Positions 8,205 to 16,782 are shown, counted from the first letter of the stretch. The stretch is 64,000 nucleotides of DNA from Streptomyces sp. XD-27 (GCF_030553055.1 NZ_CP130713.1:7254001-7318000), one strand, 5' to 3'. Notes: generated from the sequence alone by a model not told the origin. Numbers and translations: made by a program.

Positions 8205-9488
8205 TCAGGGGTTGCCGCCGCGGTCGAGCTGCCGGAGGCGGTCTTCCAGGAAGTTCCGTTCGACGGTGTTCTCGGTGAGGAGTAGCGCCTCCTCGTACGC
8301 CGCTCGTGCCTGTGCGGTGCGCCCGAGGCGGCGCAGCAAGTCCGCGCGGGCGGCGGCCAGATAGCCGTAGCTCGCCAGTTGCGGCTCGGCGGCCAGCGCG
8401 TCGAGTGCGGCGAGCCCTGCGGCAGGGCCGTCGGCGAACCCCACCGCCACGGCCCGGTTCAGGGCCACCACGGGTGACGGCCATATCTGGACGAGTACGT
8501 CGTAGAGCGCCACGACCTCCCGCCAGTCGGTGTCCTGCCAGGTCGGAGCCTCGGCGTGGACCGCGGCGATGGCCGCCATCAGTGTGAAGCGGCCCGGTGG
8601 CCTGTGGCGCAGGGCCTCGCGCACGAGGGTGATCCCCTCGTCGATCGCGGCGCGGTCCCACCGCGTACGGTCCTGATCGGCGAGGATCAGCAGCCGTCCG
8701 TCGTCGGTCGAGCGGGTCTCGCGCCGGGCGTCGGTGAGCAGGATCAGGGCGAGCAGCCCGGCGACGTCGGGGTCCTCGGGCAGCAGTGTGCGGAGCATCC
8801 GGGCGAGGTCGAGAGCCCGTTCCACGAGGTCACGCCGGATGAGGGCGTCGCCGGTCGGGGCGGTGTGCCCGGTGGTGAAGAGCAGGTGCACCACGGTCAG
8901 GACCGCGTCGATACGGGCGGGCAGCTCGTCTGCCGGTGGCACTCGGTACGGGATGCGCGCGGCGGCGATCTTCTTCTTGGCCCGGGTGATCCGGGCGGCC
9001 ATGGCCGACTCGCCGACGAGGAAAGCACGTGCCACCTCCGCTGTGGTCAGGCCGCACAGCAGCCGCAGCGTCAGCGCGATCTTCGCCTCCTGGGCGAGGG
9101 CGGGGTGGCAGCAGGTGAAGATCAGCCGCAGCCGGTCGTCCGGGAACTCCTCTGCCGCATCCGTGTCCGCCGCGGCCTCCGGCTCCGGCTCCGGGTCGGA
9201 GGAGCGGTCGAGGAGCTGGGGCAGCGACCGGCGCAGGGCCGCGTTCCGCCGCAGCTCGTCCAGGGCTCGGTTACGGGCCGTCGTGGTCAGCCATGCTCCG
9301 GGGCGGCGGGGGATGCCGCGTTCGCTCCATGCCGTCAGGGCCTTGGCGTACGCGTCCTGCACGCACTCCTCCGCCAGGTCGAGGTCGCGCGTGACGCGCG
9401 CCGTCGCGGCGAGCACGAAGGCCCACTCGCGGCGATGCGCGTCCGCGACCGCGGTGGCGACGGCCGGGGCCACGTGGTCTCGGGCCAC
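8205..9488 (-). CDS. ECF42-type RNA polymerase sigma factor with C-terminal TPR-like domain
   Basis: This 427-residue sigma factor has region 2 (LDLAEECVQDAYAKALTAW), region 4 (LTLRLLCGLTTAEVARAFLV) and a long C-terminal helical extension (DTDWREVVALYDVLVQIW, ALNRAVAVGFADGPAAGL) characteristic of the ECF42 group. It lies directly behind a DGPF/YciI-like gene, the hallmark partner of ECF42 factors. GTG 9488 is preceded by GGGAGG. No anti-sigma factor is nearby. In this group the TPR-like tail is thought to control the factor; that is family knowledge, not shown here. Likely targets are the adjacent DGPF gene and possibly the divergent exporter. Confidence 0.9.
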   Translation of the reverse strand: MARDHVAPAVATAVADAHRREWAFVLAATARVTRDLDLAEECVQDAYAKALTAWSERGIPRRPGAWLTTTARNRALDELRRNAALRRSLPQLLDRSSDPEPEPEAAADTDAAEEFPDDRLRLIFTCCHPALAQEAKIALTLRLLCGLTTAEVARAFLVGESAMAARITRAKKKIAAARIPYRVPPADELPARIDAVLTVVHLLFTTGHTAPTGDALIRRDLVERALDLARMLRTLLPEDPDVAGLLALILLTDARRETRSTDDGRLLILADQDRTRWDRAAIDEGITLVREALRHRPPGRFTLMAAIAAVHAEAPTWQDTDWREVVALYDVLVQIWPSPVVALNRAVAVGFADGPAAGLAALDALAAEPQLASYGYLAAARADLLRRLGRTAQARAAYEEALLLTENTVERNFLEDRLRQLDRGGNP

Positions 9489-9500
9489 CGAGGGCCTCCC

Positions 9501-9547
9501 GTCAGTCCCCGTCAGTCCCTGTTAGTCCCTGTCAGTCCCCGTCAGTC
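9501..9547. repeat. 10-bp tandem repeat between DGPF gene and ECF42 gene
   Basis: Nearly five head-to-tail copies of GTCAGTCCCY fill the short gap between the two genes. The final copy supplies the stop codon of the DGPF gene on the minus strand. It is probably a slippage-generated spacer. Confidence 0.75.
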
Positions 9548-9889
9548 GAACACCATCACCGGGCGGACCTCGACACCGCCGAAGCGGGACGGCACCTGCT
9601 TGGCCACGGCGATGGCCTCGTCAAGGTCGGAGGCCTCCACCAGGTAGTAGCCGCCCAGTGCCTCTTTCGTCTCGGCGAACGGCCCGTCCGTGACGGCGAA
9701 GCCGCCCGAGTCGTCCCGGCGGATCGAGGTGGCGGTGCTGGTCGGGTGCAGCGCGTTGCTCCCGAGGATGGCGGCCGCGTTGGCCTCGCCGAATGCCTGG
9801 TGCGCCCGGTATTCCTCGTCCCACACCTCCTTCGCGGCTTCGTACAAGGACGCCTCGTCCGCGTAGACCAGGATCAGGTACTGCGCCAT
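9542..9889 (-). CDS. DGPF-domain (YciI-like) protein
   Basis: This 115-residue alpha/beta-barrel YCII-related protein contains FAVTDGPFAETKEALGGYYL, the signature that names the family. It precedes the ECF42 sigma gene, about 50 bp apart, on the same strand. DGPF proteins are the conserved genomic partners and known targets of ECF42 factors; their biochemical activity is unsettled. The start at ATG 9889 has a GAGAGGGG purine tract upstream. Confidence 0.88.
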   Translation of the reverse strand: MAQYLILVYADEASLYEAAKEVWDEEYRAHQAFGEANAAAILGSNALHPTSTATSIRRDDSGGFAVTDGPFAETKEALGGYYLVEASDLDEAIAVAKQVPSRFGGVEVRPVMVFD

Positions 9890-9956
9890 GGCGCGACCCC
9901 TCTCGTCCGGGCCCGCCGATCGAGCCTCTCATCGATGCCGACGTCCGGCGCCCGCC

Positions 9957-10006
9957 CGTATCGACACCACCCTGTGAACAATTTTCTGGCGCTTCGTGTC
10001 GATACG
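9957..10006. promoter_or_regulatory. Divergent promoter region with an 11-bp dyad
   Basis: CGTATCGACAC (9957-9967) and GTGTCGATACG (9996-10006) are perfect inverted repeats separated by 28 bp that include an AT-rich patch (GTGAACAATTTTCT). They lie between the DGPF-ECF42 operon and the divergent exporter, where an operator or paired ECF promoter elements would be expected. The identity of the binding protein is unknown. Confidence 0.45.
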
Positions 10007-10070
10007 TCGCCTCCTCGCCCGTCGAAGGGGTGAGACGGAATCCGCCACACGACAGCAAGGAGCGGACGCC

Positions 10071-11531
10071 ATGCCGTACCAGAGTCCTCCCCGCGCCCCG
10101 GTGTCGGCCCGGCCCCACCAGGGCTGGACCCTGTTCCTGTCCTCACTCGGGCTGTTCATGGTCGCCCTCGACACGCTGGTCGTCGCGACCGCCCTGCCCG
10201 TGCTCCGGCTCGACCTGGAGGCGACCCTCACCGACCTCGAATGGACGGTGAACGCCTACAACCTGGCCTTCGCCTGCCTGCTGCTGACCGGGGCCGCGCT
10301 CGGCGACCGGTTCGGCAGGCGGCGCATGTACGCCGTCGGCCTGCTCGGATTCGCCGTCGCCTCCGCGGCAGCGGCCCTTTCGACGTCCGTCGGCGCCCTG
10401 GTCGCCGCCCGCGCGGTGCAGGGCGCCTTCGCGGCGGTCGTGATGCCCCTGACCCTCACCCTGATCAGCCAGGCGTTCCCGGCCGAGAAGCGCGGGATGG
10501 CCATCGGCCTGTGGGGCGGCGTCGCCGGTACGGCGGTCGCCATGGGACCCGTCGTCGGCGGAGCCATCACCGACGGCCTCGACTGGCAGTGGATCTTCTG
10601 GCTCAACGTCCCGATCGGGTTGGCCCTGGCCCCGCTCGCCCTCGCCAGGCTCACCGAGAGCTTCGGCCCCCGGCCACGTCTCGACCTCGTCGGACTCGCC
10701 CTTGCCGGTGCCGGCTTCCTGGGCCTGACCTGGGGACTCGTACGCGCCAACACGGTCGGCTGGGCCAGTGCAGAGGTGGTCTCGGCGCTCGTGGCCGGGG
10801 CCGTCCTGGTCGCCAGCTTCCTGTCCTGGCAGCGCCGGGCCCGCAGCCCGATGGTTCCCCTGAGCCTGTTCCGGCTGCGCGGCTTCACGACAGCGAACGG
10901 CGTGAGCTTCTTCATGTACGCCTCGCTCTTCGGCGCGCTGTTCCTGATGGCCCAGTTCCTGCAGACCGGGCTCGGCAATTCGCCCCTCGAAGCGGGCCTG
11001 CGCATTCTTCCCTGGACCGCGACGCCGATGGTGATCGCGCCCGTGGCCGGCGCCCTGGCCGACCGCTGGGGCAACCGCCCGTTCATGGCCGCAGGGCTGG
11101 CGCTGCAGGCGGTCGGGCTCGGCTGGGTCGCCGCGATCGCCCAGCCCGGCATGGGGTACGCCCAGCTCAGCATCGCCCTCACGGTGGCCGGGATCGGGAC
11201 GTCGATGTGCTTCCCGACCGTGGCCAACGCGGTCATGGGCGCCGTTCCGCACCAGGAGGCCGGCGTCGCCTCGGGGACCAACAGCGCCATCCGCGAGCTC
11301 GGCGGCGTCTTCGGGGTCGCCGTCCTCGCGGCCGTCTTCACGGGCCCGACCGTCTACGGAACGCCGGACGCCTTCGTCGACGCCTTCAAACCCGCCCTGT
11401 GGGTCGGCGCGGGCCTGGCGGCGGGCGGCATCGTCTCGGCGCTGCTCGCACCCCCGCGCGAAGTCCAGCCCCCGGAGGCGACGACGCGCCGGACCACACG
11501 GCCCGCCGACGTCGGCCTGACGGGCGCGTAG
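10071..11531 (+). CDS. DHA2-family MFS drug exporter (EmrB/QacA type)
   Basis: This is a 486-residue, 14-helix transporter. Motif A is visible as GAALGDRFGRRRMYAVG after helix 2, the antiporter motif C lies around GVAGTAVAMGPVVGG, and the early motif LDTLVVATALPVL is typical of DHA2 proton:drug antiporters. ATG 10071 follows AGCAAGGAG. It is transcribed divergently from the ECF42/DGPF pair, so it may belong to the same stress regulon. The substrate is unknown. Confidence 0.9.
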   Translation: MPYQSPPRAPVSARPHQGWTLFLSSLGLFMVALDTLVVATALPVLRLDLEATLTDLEWTVNAYNLAFACLLLTGAALGDRFGRRRMYAVGLLGFAVASAAAALSTSVGALVAARAVQGAFAAVVMPLTLTLISQAFPAEKRGMAIGLWGGVAGTAVAMGPVVGGAITDGLDWQWIFWLNVPIGLALAPLALARLTESFGPRPRLDLVGLALAGAGFLGLTWGLVRANTVGWASAEVVSALVAGAVLVASFLSWQRRARSPMVPLSLFRLRGFTTANGVSFFMYASLFGALFLMAQFLQTGLGNSPLEAGLRILPWTATPMVIAPVAGALADRWGNRPFMAAGLALQAVGLGWVAAIAQPGMGYAQLSIALTVAGIGTSMCFPTVANAVMGAVPHQEAGVASGTNSAIRELGGVFGVAVLAAVFTGPTVYGTPDAFVDAFKPALWVGAGLAAGGIVSALLAPPREVQPPEATTRRTTRPADVGLTGA

Positions 11532-11742
11532 CCGGGACACCGCGCCGATTCGCGCCGCTGGGCTCGCATAGAGCCGCCGCACTGGCGGAGATGGTGAGAG
11601 CGGGCCGCCCCGCCGGCCCCGGCCGACTACGGCTTGGGCCCTTCGGGCGCGGCAGTCGTCTGTCGAGGGTGGCGCGCAAGCCGGTTTCGCCTCTGGCGCA
11701 CGTAGGCTGCCCGCACTGATCATCCGTCAGAAAGGACTGGAC

Positions 11743-12158
11743 GTGGCCTCTCGTCTCAACCCGTACATCAGCTTCTCCGGTGAAGCGAAGCAAGCCATGG
11801 AGTTCTACAAGGAGGTCTTCGGCGGCAGCCTGGCCGTCCACACCTATGGCGACTTCGGCTCCGAGACGCCCCCGGATACGGCGACAAGATCATGCACAGC
11901 ATGCTCGAGACCGCCGGTGGATTCACCCTGATGGGGGCCGACAATCCGCCCGGGACGGAGCACAGACCCGGGAACAACATCGCGGTGAGTCTGAGCGGCG
12001 ACGATGCGGACGAACTGCGCGGCTACTGGGACAAGCTGTCCGGCGGCGGCACGGTGTCCGTCCCCCTGGAGAAGCAGATGTGGGGCGACGTGTTCGGCAT
12101 GTGCACGGACACGTTCGGTATCACGTGGATGGTCAACATCAGCGAACAGCAGACCTGA
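11743..12158 (+). pseudogene. PhnB-like VOC protein with one-base frameshift
   Basis: GTG 11743 follows AAAGGA. The first frame reads NPYISFSGEAKQAMEFYKEV, FGGSLAVHTYGDFGSETPP, the start of a PhnB/3-demethylubiquinone-methyltransferase-like glyoxalase fold. At the C-run near 11875 the frame changes, and the second frame continues GYGDKIMHSMLETAGGFTLM to the stop at 12158 (TFGITWMVNISEQQT). The rejoined protein would be about 138 residues, normal for the family. The single indel in a run of Cs may be a real mutation or a sequencing artefact. Confidence 0.75.
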
Positions 12159-12859
12159 TCCGGCGTCGACACGCCGGCGATCGCAGGGGTCGCTGACCTG
12201 TGTCCGCATCCAGGTCCCGCCGGGGCGCGTCCGACGGGCCGTCACCTGGCCCATCGGACAGCTCTCAGCGCCTCAGGCGGGCCGCGCGTGCCCGGAGGTA
12301 GCGCTGTTCCGGCAGGCTCAGGGTCTGGGCGGCCGCCGATTCGTAGGCGGCTCGGGCCGCCTCGGTCTCGCCGGTGCGTTCCAGGAGGTGGCCGCGGACC
12401 GCGTCCAAGCGGTGTCCCTTCAACTCTCCCTCCAACGAGTCAAGTTCGGCCAGTCCGGCGCGCGGGCCGTGGACCATGGCGACGGCGACGGCCCGGTTGA
12501 GGCGTTCGACGGGGCCGGGGACCAGGCGTACGAGGACGTCGTACAGGCCCAGGATCTCCCGCCAGTCCGTGGCCTCGGCCGGCGGCGTCTCGTCGTGCAC
12601 GGCGGCGATCGCGGCGCGCAGCATCAGGGCCAGCAGGCCGGTCATCTCGCGGTCGTCGGGCAGCAGCCGGTGGCCCCTGCGGGTCAGCCGGATGGCCTCG
12701 TCCGCCAGGTCGTTGCCGTTGGAGGGCGGCGCCGGAGGTGGCCGTGTAGCCCTCGTTGAAGATCAGGTAGAGGGTGTGCAGCACGGCCGGGAGGCGCTCC
12801 TCCCAGTTCTCCGGATGCCCGAAGCGCACGCCCCGCACCTTCTGCTTGGCGCGGCTGAT

Positions 12860-12885
12860 GCTCCCCCAGAGGGGGCACCCCCAGT
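12860..12885 (-). repeat. Interspersed palindromic element, copy A
   Basis: On the minus strand it reads CTGGGGGTGCCCCC then TCTGGGGGAG, the shortest of four related elements in this window. It sits inside the sigma factor pseudogene where the family reads MAQRISRAK. In place of those codons the frame encodes LGVPPLGEH. Confidence 0.5.
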
Positions 12886-13128
12886 GCCATCGTCGCCTCC
12901 GGGACCAGGTACGCGCGGGCGATCTCCGCCGTCGTCAGACCGCCGACCGCACGCAGGGTGAGCGCGACCTGGGCGGCTACGCAGGGCATCCGTCAGCCGC
13001 CGCGAGGCGACCTTGATCAGCCAGCCGCGTGGGTTGTCCGGAAGCCGGTCCGCGGCCACTGCCCGGCGGCCGCGAGCAGCGCCTCCTGTACGGCGTCCTC
13101 GGCAGCGTCGAAGTGCCCGTACCGCCTG

Positions 13129-13188
13129 ACCACCGAAACCGAGGACCTGCGGTGCGTGCCCGCGCAGCAGGTCCTCGGTTTCGGTGGT
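13129..13188. repeat. Perfect 22-bp inverted repeat inside the ECF42 pseudogene
   Basis: ACCACCGAAACCGAGGACCTG-C (13129-13150) recurs exactly as its complement at 13167-13188 around a 16-nt loop. Both arms are coding DNA: one encodes TTETED, the other QVLGFGG where relatives have a different sequence before RYGHFDAAED. The frameshift of the gene lies at this second arm. Confidence 0.75.
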
Positions 13189-13204
13189 CGCTCTCACAGG
13201 CACC

Positions 13205-13624
13205 TCAGCAGATGTCCCCGGCGCCGCCTTCCATGATGGGGCGGATCACCACCGGGTACTCGGGTGCCCCGGCGGGCTGAGGGCACCGGGCGACACGCTC
13301 GGCGATCGCCGTGACCCGCTCCAGGCTCGCGCAGTCCAGCACCCAGTAGCCGGCCGGCAACTCCTTGGTCTCGGCGTACGGCCCGTCGGTGATGACGGGA
13401 TTGCCGTCCGCGTCCAGGGAGACCAGCCGGGTCCGGTCCGGTTCGGCCAGTCCCTGGCCGTCGACGAACTCGCCGCTCTCGGAGAGGTCGTCGTTGATCG
13501 CGTTCATGTAGGCGTACATGGCCTGCATCTCCTCCTCGCTCCAGGCAGGGGAGTGCTCGGACGCCTTGCCTCGCATGGCGTCGTAGTCCGTCTGCGTGCC
13601 CTGCACCATGACCAGGTACTTCAT
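13205..13624 (-). CDS. DGPF-domain (YciI-like) protein
   Basis: This 139-residue intact YCII-type protein has the core PVITDGPYAETKELPAGYWV. It ends one base before the start region of the ruined ECF42 gene, so the pair was a translationally coupled sigma/DGPF module. Its regulator is dead and its present promoter is uncertain. It differs clearly from the DGPF protein at 9542-9889, so the two modules are not a recent duplication. Confidence 0.85.
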   Translation of the reverse strand: MKYLVMVQGTQTDYDAMRGKASEHSPAWSEEEMQAMYAYMNAINDDLSESGEFVDGQGLAEPDRTRLVSLDADGNPVITDGPYAETKELPAGYWVLDCASLERVTAIAERVARCPQPAGAPEYPVVIRPIMEGGAGDIC

Positions 13625-13762
13625 CAGTCAGCTCCTTCGGTGTGCGTCGGCTCCGCCGCCCCTCGGTGGGCGGCTCTCACAGGGGACGTCGGAGCCGGGC
13701 AGGGATTCTCGACATGGCTTCGGGGCTCGGGGTCATGATTCTTCCGTGGCGGACAGGCCGGG

Positions 13763-13999
13763 CTACCCCTCGTGCTCGGCGCCCTCCTCGATGTACGTCT
13801 CGCACTCGACGGGCTGTCCGCAGGCGGGACAGACCTGCTCTTCGCCGCCCATGTCCTCGCGACGCAGTCGCTCGACCGCCTGGCGGCGCTTCTCGGGGGC
13901 CCGTCCCGTGACGATCACGTGCCCGCCCGCCCCGAGCGGCCAGCCCTCTGCGCGACATGAAAGCCGATGTCGGACGTGGTCACGGTGACGAAAAGACAC
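13763..13999 (-). CDS. Hypothetical short protein with CxxC segment, possibly a fragment
   Basis: The 78-residue frame ends in APEKRRQAVERLRREDMGGE then EQVCPACGQPVECETYIEEG, a charged helix followed by a CxxC pair and a further Cys that could bind zinc. The first 30 residues look like noise and overlap a VOC remnant in another frame, so the real product, if any, starts later. No ribosome site was found. I do not recognise the family. Confidence 0.3.
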   Translation of the reverse strand: MSFRHRDHVRHRLSCRAEGWPLGAGGHVIVTGRAPEKRRQAVERLRREDMGGEEQVCPACGQPVECETYIEEGAEHEG

Positions 14000-14092
14000 G
14001 TCGGCGTCGGCGTAGAAGCCGCACTGGTCTGTGGGCTCGGGGCCTGAGCCGTATCGGTGACCGGCACGACGACCACCTCAAGAGGCCATTCC
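13996..14092 (-). pseudogene. N-terminal remnant of a VOC-family protein
   Basis: One frame reads WPLEVVVVPVTDTAQ and, after a frame change, DQCGFYADADVSF, matching the opening of VOC dioxygenase-fold proteins (EVVVVPVSDxDRAxxFY then DQCGF). The remaining 90 or so residues are missing. The PPOX-family gene lies just upstream at 14108. Confidence 0.4.
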
Positions 14093-14107
14093 GTAGGCGT
14101 ACCGCTC

Positions 14108-14677
14108 TCAGTGAGTGAAGCGCCAGCGGGTCTGGCTGAAGCCCTCGCCCCTGCCGAATCCGAAGGCGGTCCGCGGCGCCACCTCGAAGACCACGGCACG
14201 GCCCGCGTCCCTGGTCTCCTCGGTCGGTGGCGGGGCTGCCGTCGTCGTAGCGAGGCTGAAGGCGCCGTCCCGCACCTCGAAGTGCCAGCCCGGGCCGTAC
14301 TTCGCCTCCCAGGCGGCCGCCAGCTCGGCCAGCCGCTTCTCGTCGGTGACCCGGACCGCCTCGCCCTCGACCACCAGGTCGCAGCCCTCGCCATAGGCGT
14401 TGGTGCCGGTGGTAAGGACGACGTGCGGGTTGGCGGCGAGGTTGAGCCCTTTGCGCTCCCGCTCACCGGTGGTGAAGTGGAGCGCCCCGTCCATCCACAC
14501 CGTCATCACCGGCGTGACGTGGGGGCGGCCGTCCGGACGGACCGTCGACAGCCAGAAGATCTCGGCCTTCTCGAGACGGGAGACGGCCTCGGCCCAGGGC
14601 GTGGCGGTGGCGCCGGGGGAGCTGTAGCGCGCGTCCAGATCGGTCTGCGGTTCCTGCCTCTGAGCCTGTGCCGGCAT
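14108..14677 (-). CDS. Pyridoxamine 5'-phosphate oxidase-fold protein
   Basis: This 189-residue protein has a split-barrel FMN/F420-binding fold. Residues 38-75 (IFWLSTVRPDGRPHVTPVMT, VWMDGALHFTTGERERKGLN) form the typical opening of PPOX-class oxidoreductases, followed by NPHVVLTTGTNAYGEGCDLV and a C-terminal Trp/Arg segment. Members reduce small molecules with flavin or deazaflavin cofactors or bind heme; substrate and cofactor cannot be decided from this sequence. It is transcribed alone. Confidence 0.82.
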   Translation of the reverse strand: MPAQAQRQEPQTDLDARYSSPGATATPWAEAVSRLEKAEIFWLSTVRPDGRPHVTPVMTVWMDGALHFTTGERERKGLNLAANPHVVLTTGTNAYGEGCDLVVEGEAVRVTDEKRLAELAAAWEAKYGPGWHFEVRDGAFSLATTTAAPPPTEETRDAGRAVVFEVAPRTAFGFGRGEGFSQTRWRFTH

Positions 14678-14777
14678 GGCGGACTCCTCTCGGCCCTCGG
14701 TCGTTCACATGGTCCCCCTCACGTACTGACTCCGCCCGCCGACCGGACTCATCGCAAACCGGTGCCTGGGGCTGATC

Positions 14778-14801
14778 CCGGACCCGGACCCGGACCCGGA
14801 T
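14778..14801. repeat. CGGACC hexamer tandem repeat
   Basis: About four head-to-tail CGGACC units lie in the 277-bp gap between the PPOX gene and the VOC gene. Nothing else of note is seen in that gap. Confidence 0.7.
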
Positions 14802-14954
14802 CTTGATCGAGATGGGGATCGGCTGCAGGCGGGCCCGTACGCCTGGTGGCTCACGCTGTGCGACGCCCCTGGATTTCACCCGATCGGTGAGACCGCCGTG
14901 GCACGCACCTGCTGCCTGCGCCTCTTTGGCCGCTGTTCACGGCACAGTGGGGCC

Positions 14955-15380
14955 ATGAACGCAGGCGGCGGCAACGTTCTGGCCCGGGCACGCGTGGCGA
15001 CCAGGCTTCCAGCCCAGGACCTGGACCGGGCCCGGCGCTTCTACTCCGAGCAGCTCGGTCTGGAGCCCGTCGATGAACGGCCCGGTGGGCTGCTGTACCG
15101 GTGCGGAGGCGTGGACTTCGCGCTGTTCCAATCGACGGGGGCTTCGCCCGGCACCTTCACTCAGATGGGGTGGGAGGTCGACGACATCGAGACAGTCGTG
15201 TCGGAGCTCAAACAGCGCGGTGTGGTGTTCGAAGACGTCGACGTACCCGGGCTTCGAACGAGGGACGGGATCGCCGACATCGACGGGAACTACCCGAGCA
15301 AGGGGGCACGAGGCGAACGCGGCGCCTGGTTCCGTGACAGCGAGGGGAACCTGCTGGGCATCGGCGAACCGGTCGTCTGA
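14955..15380 (+). CDS. VOC-family (glyoxalase/bleomycin-resistance fold) protein
   Basis: This 141-residue protein has the two beta-alpha-beta-beta-beta modules of the vicinal oxygen chelate fold. Module 1 is ATRLPAQDLDRARRFYSEQL; module 2 includes DDIETVVSELKQRGVVFEDV and ends GAWFRDSEGNLLGIGEPV. A conserved C-terminal Asp-Ser-Glu-Gly-Asn before the final strand fits the family. ATG 14955 gives the best match to family length. It is the only intact VOC gene among several broken ones in the first 16 kb; the substrate is unknown. Confidence 0.82.
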   Translation: MNAGGGNVLARARVATRLPAQDLDRARRFYSEQLGLEPVDERPGGLLYRCGGVDFALFQSTGASPGTFTQMGWEVDDIETVVSELKQRGVVFEDVDVPGLRTRDGIADIDGNYPSKGARGERGAWFRDSEGNLLGIGEPVV

Positions 15381-15396
15381 GGAGAACCCCCGGGTG

Positions 15397-15905
15397 TCAA
15401 TCTGTCCAGCTCCACCCTTCGCCGCGGGCTCGCAGACCGGTGACGACGGCGTCAATGTCCTCGACGGCGAACGCGACATGGCGAATGCCCAGTGTGTTCG
15501 CCGGGGCGTTCCGGTTGCCGCTCGCCCTGTCGACGACGGCGCGTAGGCGCCGGTCGTCGGCGTGACGGTTTCGCCAGATGATGTAGCGGCGGATCATGCT
15601 GCCCTGCTCCTTGTGGTCGGCGTGGTCGGTACCGTCGAGGGTGAAGTAGCGCAGGGCGGTGAACTGGGCCTCGATGCGGTTGAGCCGTCGGGGTCCTGTA
15701 CTTGCCACCCCGCTCGGCCCACTGCTTTCCGGGGTGGGGCATCAGGTTGAGCGGCCCGAACTTGGACTTGGCGATCTTCTTGATCTCGCGGCGCTCGGGC
15801 AGCGTGAACCGGTCGACGCCGGCCTCCAGGCCGAAGCGGTCGGAGGAGATGCGCAGGTAGCCGCCGGGGCGCCGAGGGAGGTAGGCCGAGAGCTGGTCGC
15901 CACAG
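15397..15905 (-). pseudogene. IS630-family transposase remnant fused to a VOC tail
   Basis: From 5' to 3' on the minus strand the pieces are RFTLPERREIKKIAKS (IS630 N-terminal region), FGPLNLMPHPGKQWAERGGK (from the middle of IS630 transposases) and, in another frame, RIEAQFTALRYFTLDGTDHA with SMIRRYIIWRNRHADD (the C-terminus). Large internal deletions separate them. Without a stop the frame then reads NTLGIRHVAFAVEDIDAVVT, the second module of a VOC protein, to 15397. The junction is near 15522-15530. It is a dead chimera from insertion and deletion. Confidence 0.65.
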
Positions 15906-16105
15906 GTTGAGGGTGATCCGACCGCGTCGGGCCTGCGGGGGCGAGGGGGGGGAAGTCGTCGCAGGTGGGGGTGTCGACAGAGGGATGCTGCTCCGGTAGT
16001 CGATGTCTACCGAACATGCGGGCACCTTCCGCCGAAACGCCAGGGGTGGGCCAGGCCGTCGGTCCGCCGTCAGGGTGCGCCGCTTCGGTGTGGATACTGG
16101 CTGCC

Positions 16106-16732
16106 ATGCGCATCGACTTCGACCCCGAGCAGTGCGACCGGCACGCGTTCTACCGGCTGCTGACCGCCACCGTCGTGCCCCGCCCCATCGCGTGGGTCTC
16201 CACCGTCTCGGCGGACGGCACCGACAACCTCGCCCCGCACTCCTTCTTCACCATCTCCTCCGTGGCGCCGCCGGTCGTCCAGTTCACCTCCGTGGGACGC
16301 AAGGACTCGCTGCGGAACGTCGAGGACACCGGCGAGTTCGTGGTCAACCTCGCCCCCGAGCACCTCTTCGAGCAGATCAACGAGACCGCGGTGGACTTCC
16401 CGCGCGGTGTCAGCGAGTTCGATGCCGTGGGGATCGGCCGCGAGCCGAGCCTGCGGGTCAAGGCGCCGCGTGTGGCGGACTCGCCGGTGGCTCTGGAGTG
16501 CGTGCTGCACAGCACGCTGCGGCTGGGCGACTCCACCGTGGTGTTCGGCCGGGTCGTGCACGCTGCCGTGGCCGAGCAGGTCGTCGACGACGGGCACCCG
16601 GAGGTGACGCGGCTGCGTCCGCTCAGCCGCCTGGGCCGGGACGAGTGGGCGACGCTGGGGGAGGTCTCGGACCTGGGCCGTATCCGGTACGCGGACTGGC
16701 CCGGCCACCGCACGGGCGGTCCCACCGCATAG
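16106..16732 (+). CDS. Flavin reductase-like FMN-binding protein
   Basis: This 208-residue protein has the flavin-reductase split barrel. RPIAWVSTVSADGTDNLAPH and SFFTISSVAPPVVQFTSVGR are the FMN-binding strands, and the segment DSLRNVEDTGEFVVNLAPEH is typical of the DIM6/NTAB family. Such proteins bind FMN and either reduce it for a partner monooxygenase or act directly; no partner is adjacent. ATG 16106 gives the family start. A strong hairpin follows the stop. Confidence 0.87.
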   Translation: MRIDFDPEQCDRHAFYRLLTATVVPRPIAWVSTVSADGTDNLAPHSFFTISSVAPPVVQFTSVGRKDSLRNVEDTGEFVVNLAPEHLFEQINETAVDFPRGVSEFDAVGIGREPSLRVKAPRVADSPVALECVLHSTLRLGDSTVVFGRVVHAAVAEQVVDDGHPEVTRLRPLSRLGRDEWATLGEVSDLGRIRYADWPGHRTGGPTA

Positions 16733-16782
16733 TCCTCCGGTCACGGTGCGGCGCGCCCTTGCTCCGCCGCCGGAACGGTACG

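Larger units (their letters stand above)
12265..13203 (-). pseudogene. Second ECF42 sigma factor, multiply broken
   Basis: The fragments run in ECF42 order: TTETEDLLRGHAPQVLG, RYGHFDAAEDAVQEALLAAA, LPDNPRGWLIKVASRRLTDA, LTLRAVGGLTTAEIARAYL, HTLYLIFNEGYTATSG and, at the C-terminus, EATDWREILGLYDVLVRLVP, but they lie in several frames. Lesions include a frame change beside a perfect 22-bp inverted repeat (13129-13188), a GGGGG/CCCCC element replacing the codons after EATMA near 12872, and a deletion joining LLALMLR directly to AAIAAVHDE. The partner DGPF gene is immediately upstream and intact. Confidence 0.82.

Noticed and set aside
14778..14801. CGGACC repeats as a regulator array
   Set aside because: Simple low-complexity hexamer run, more consistent with slippage.
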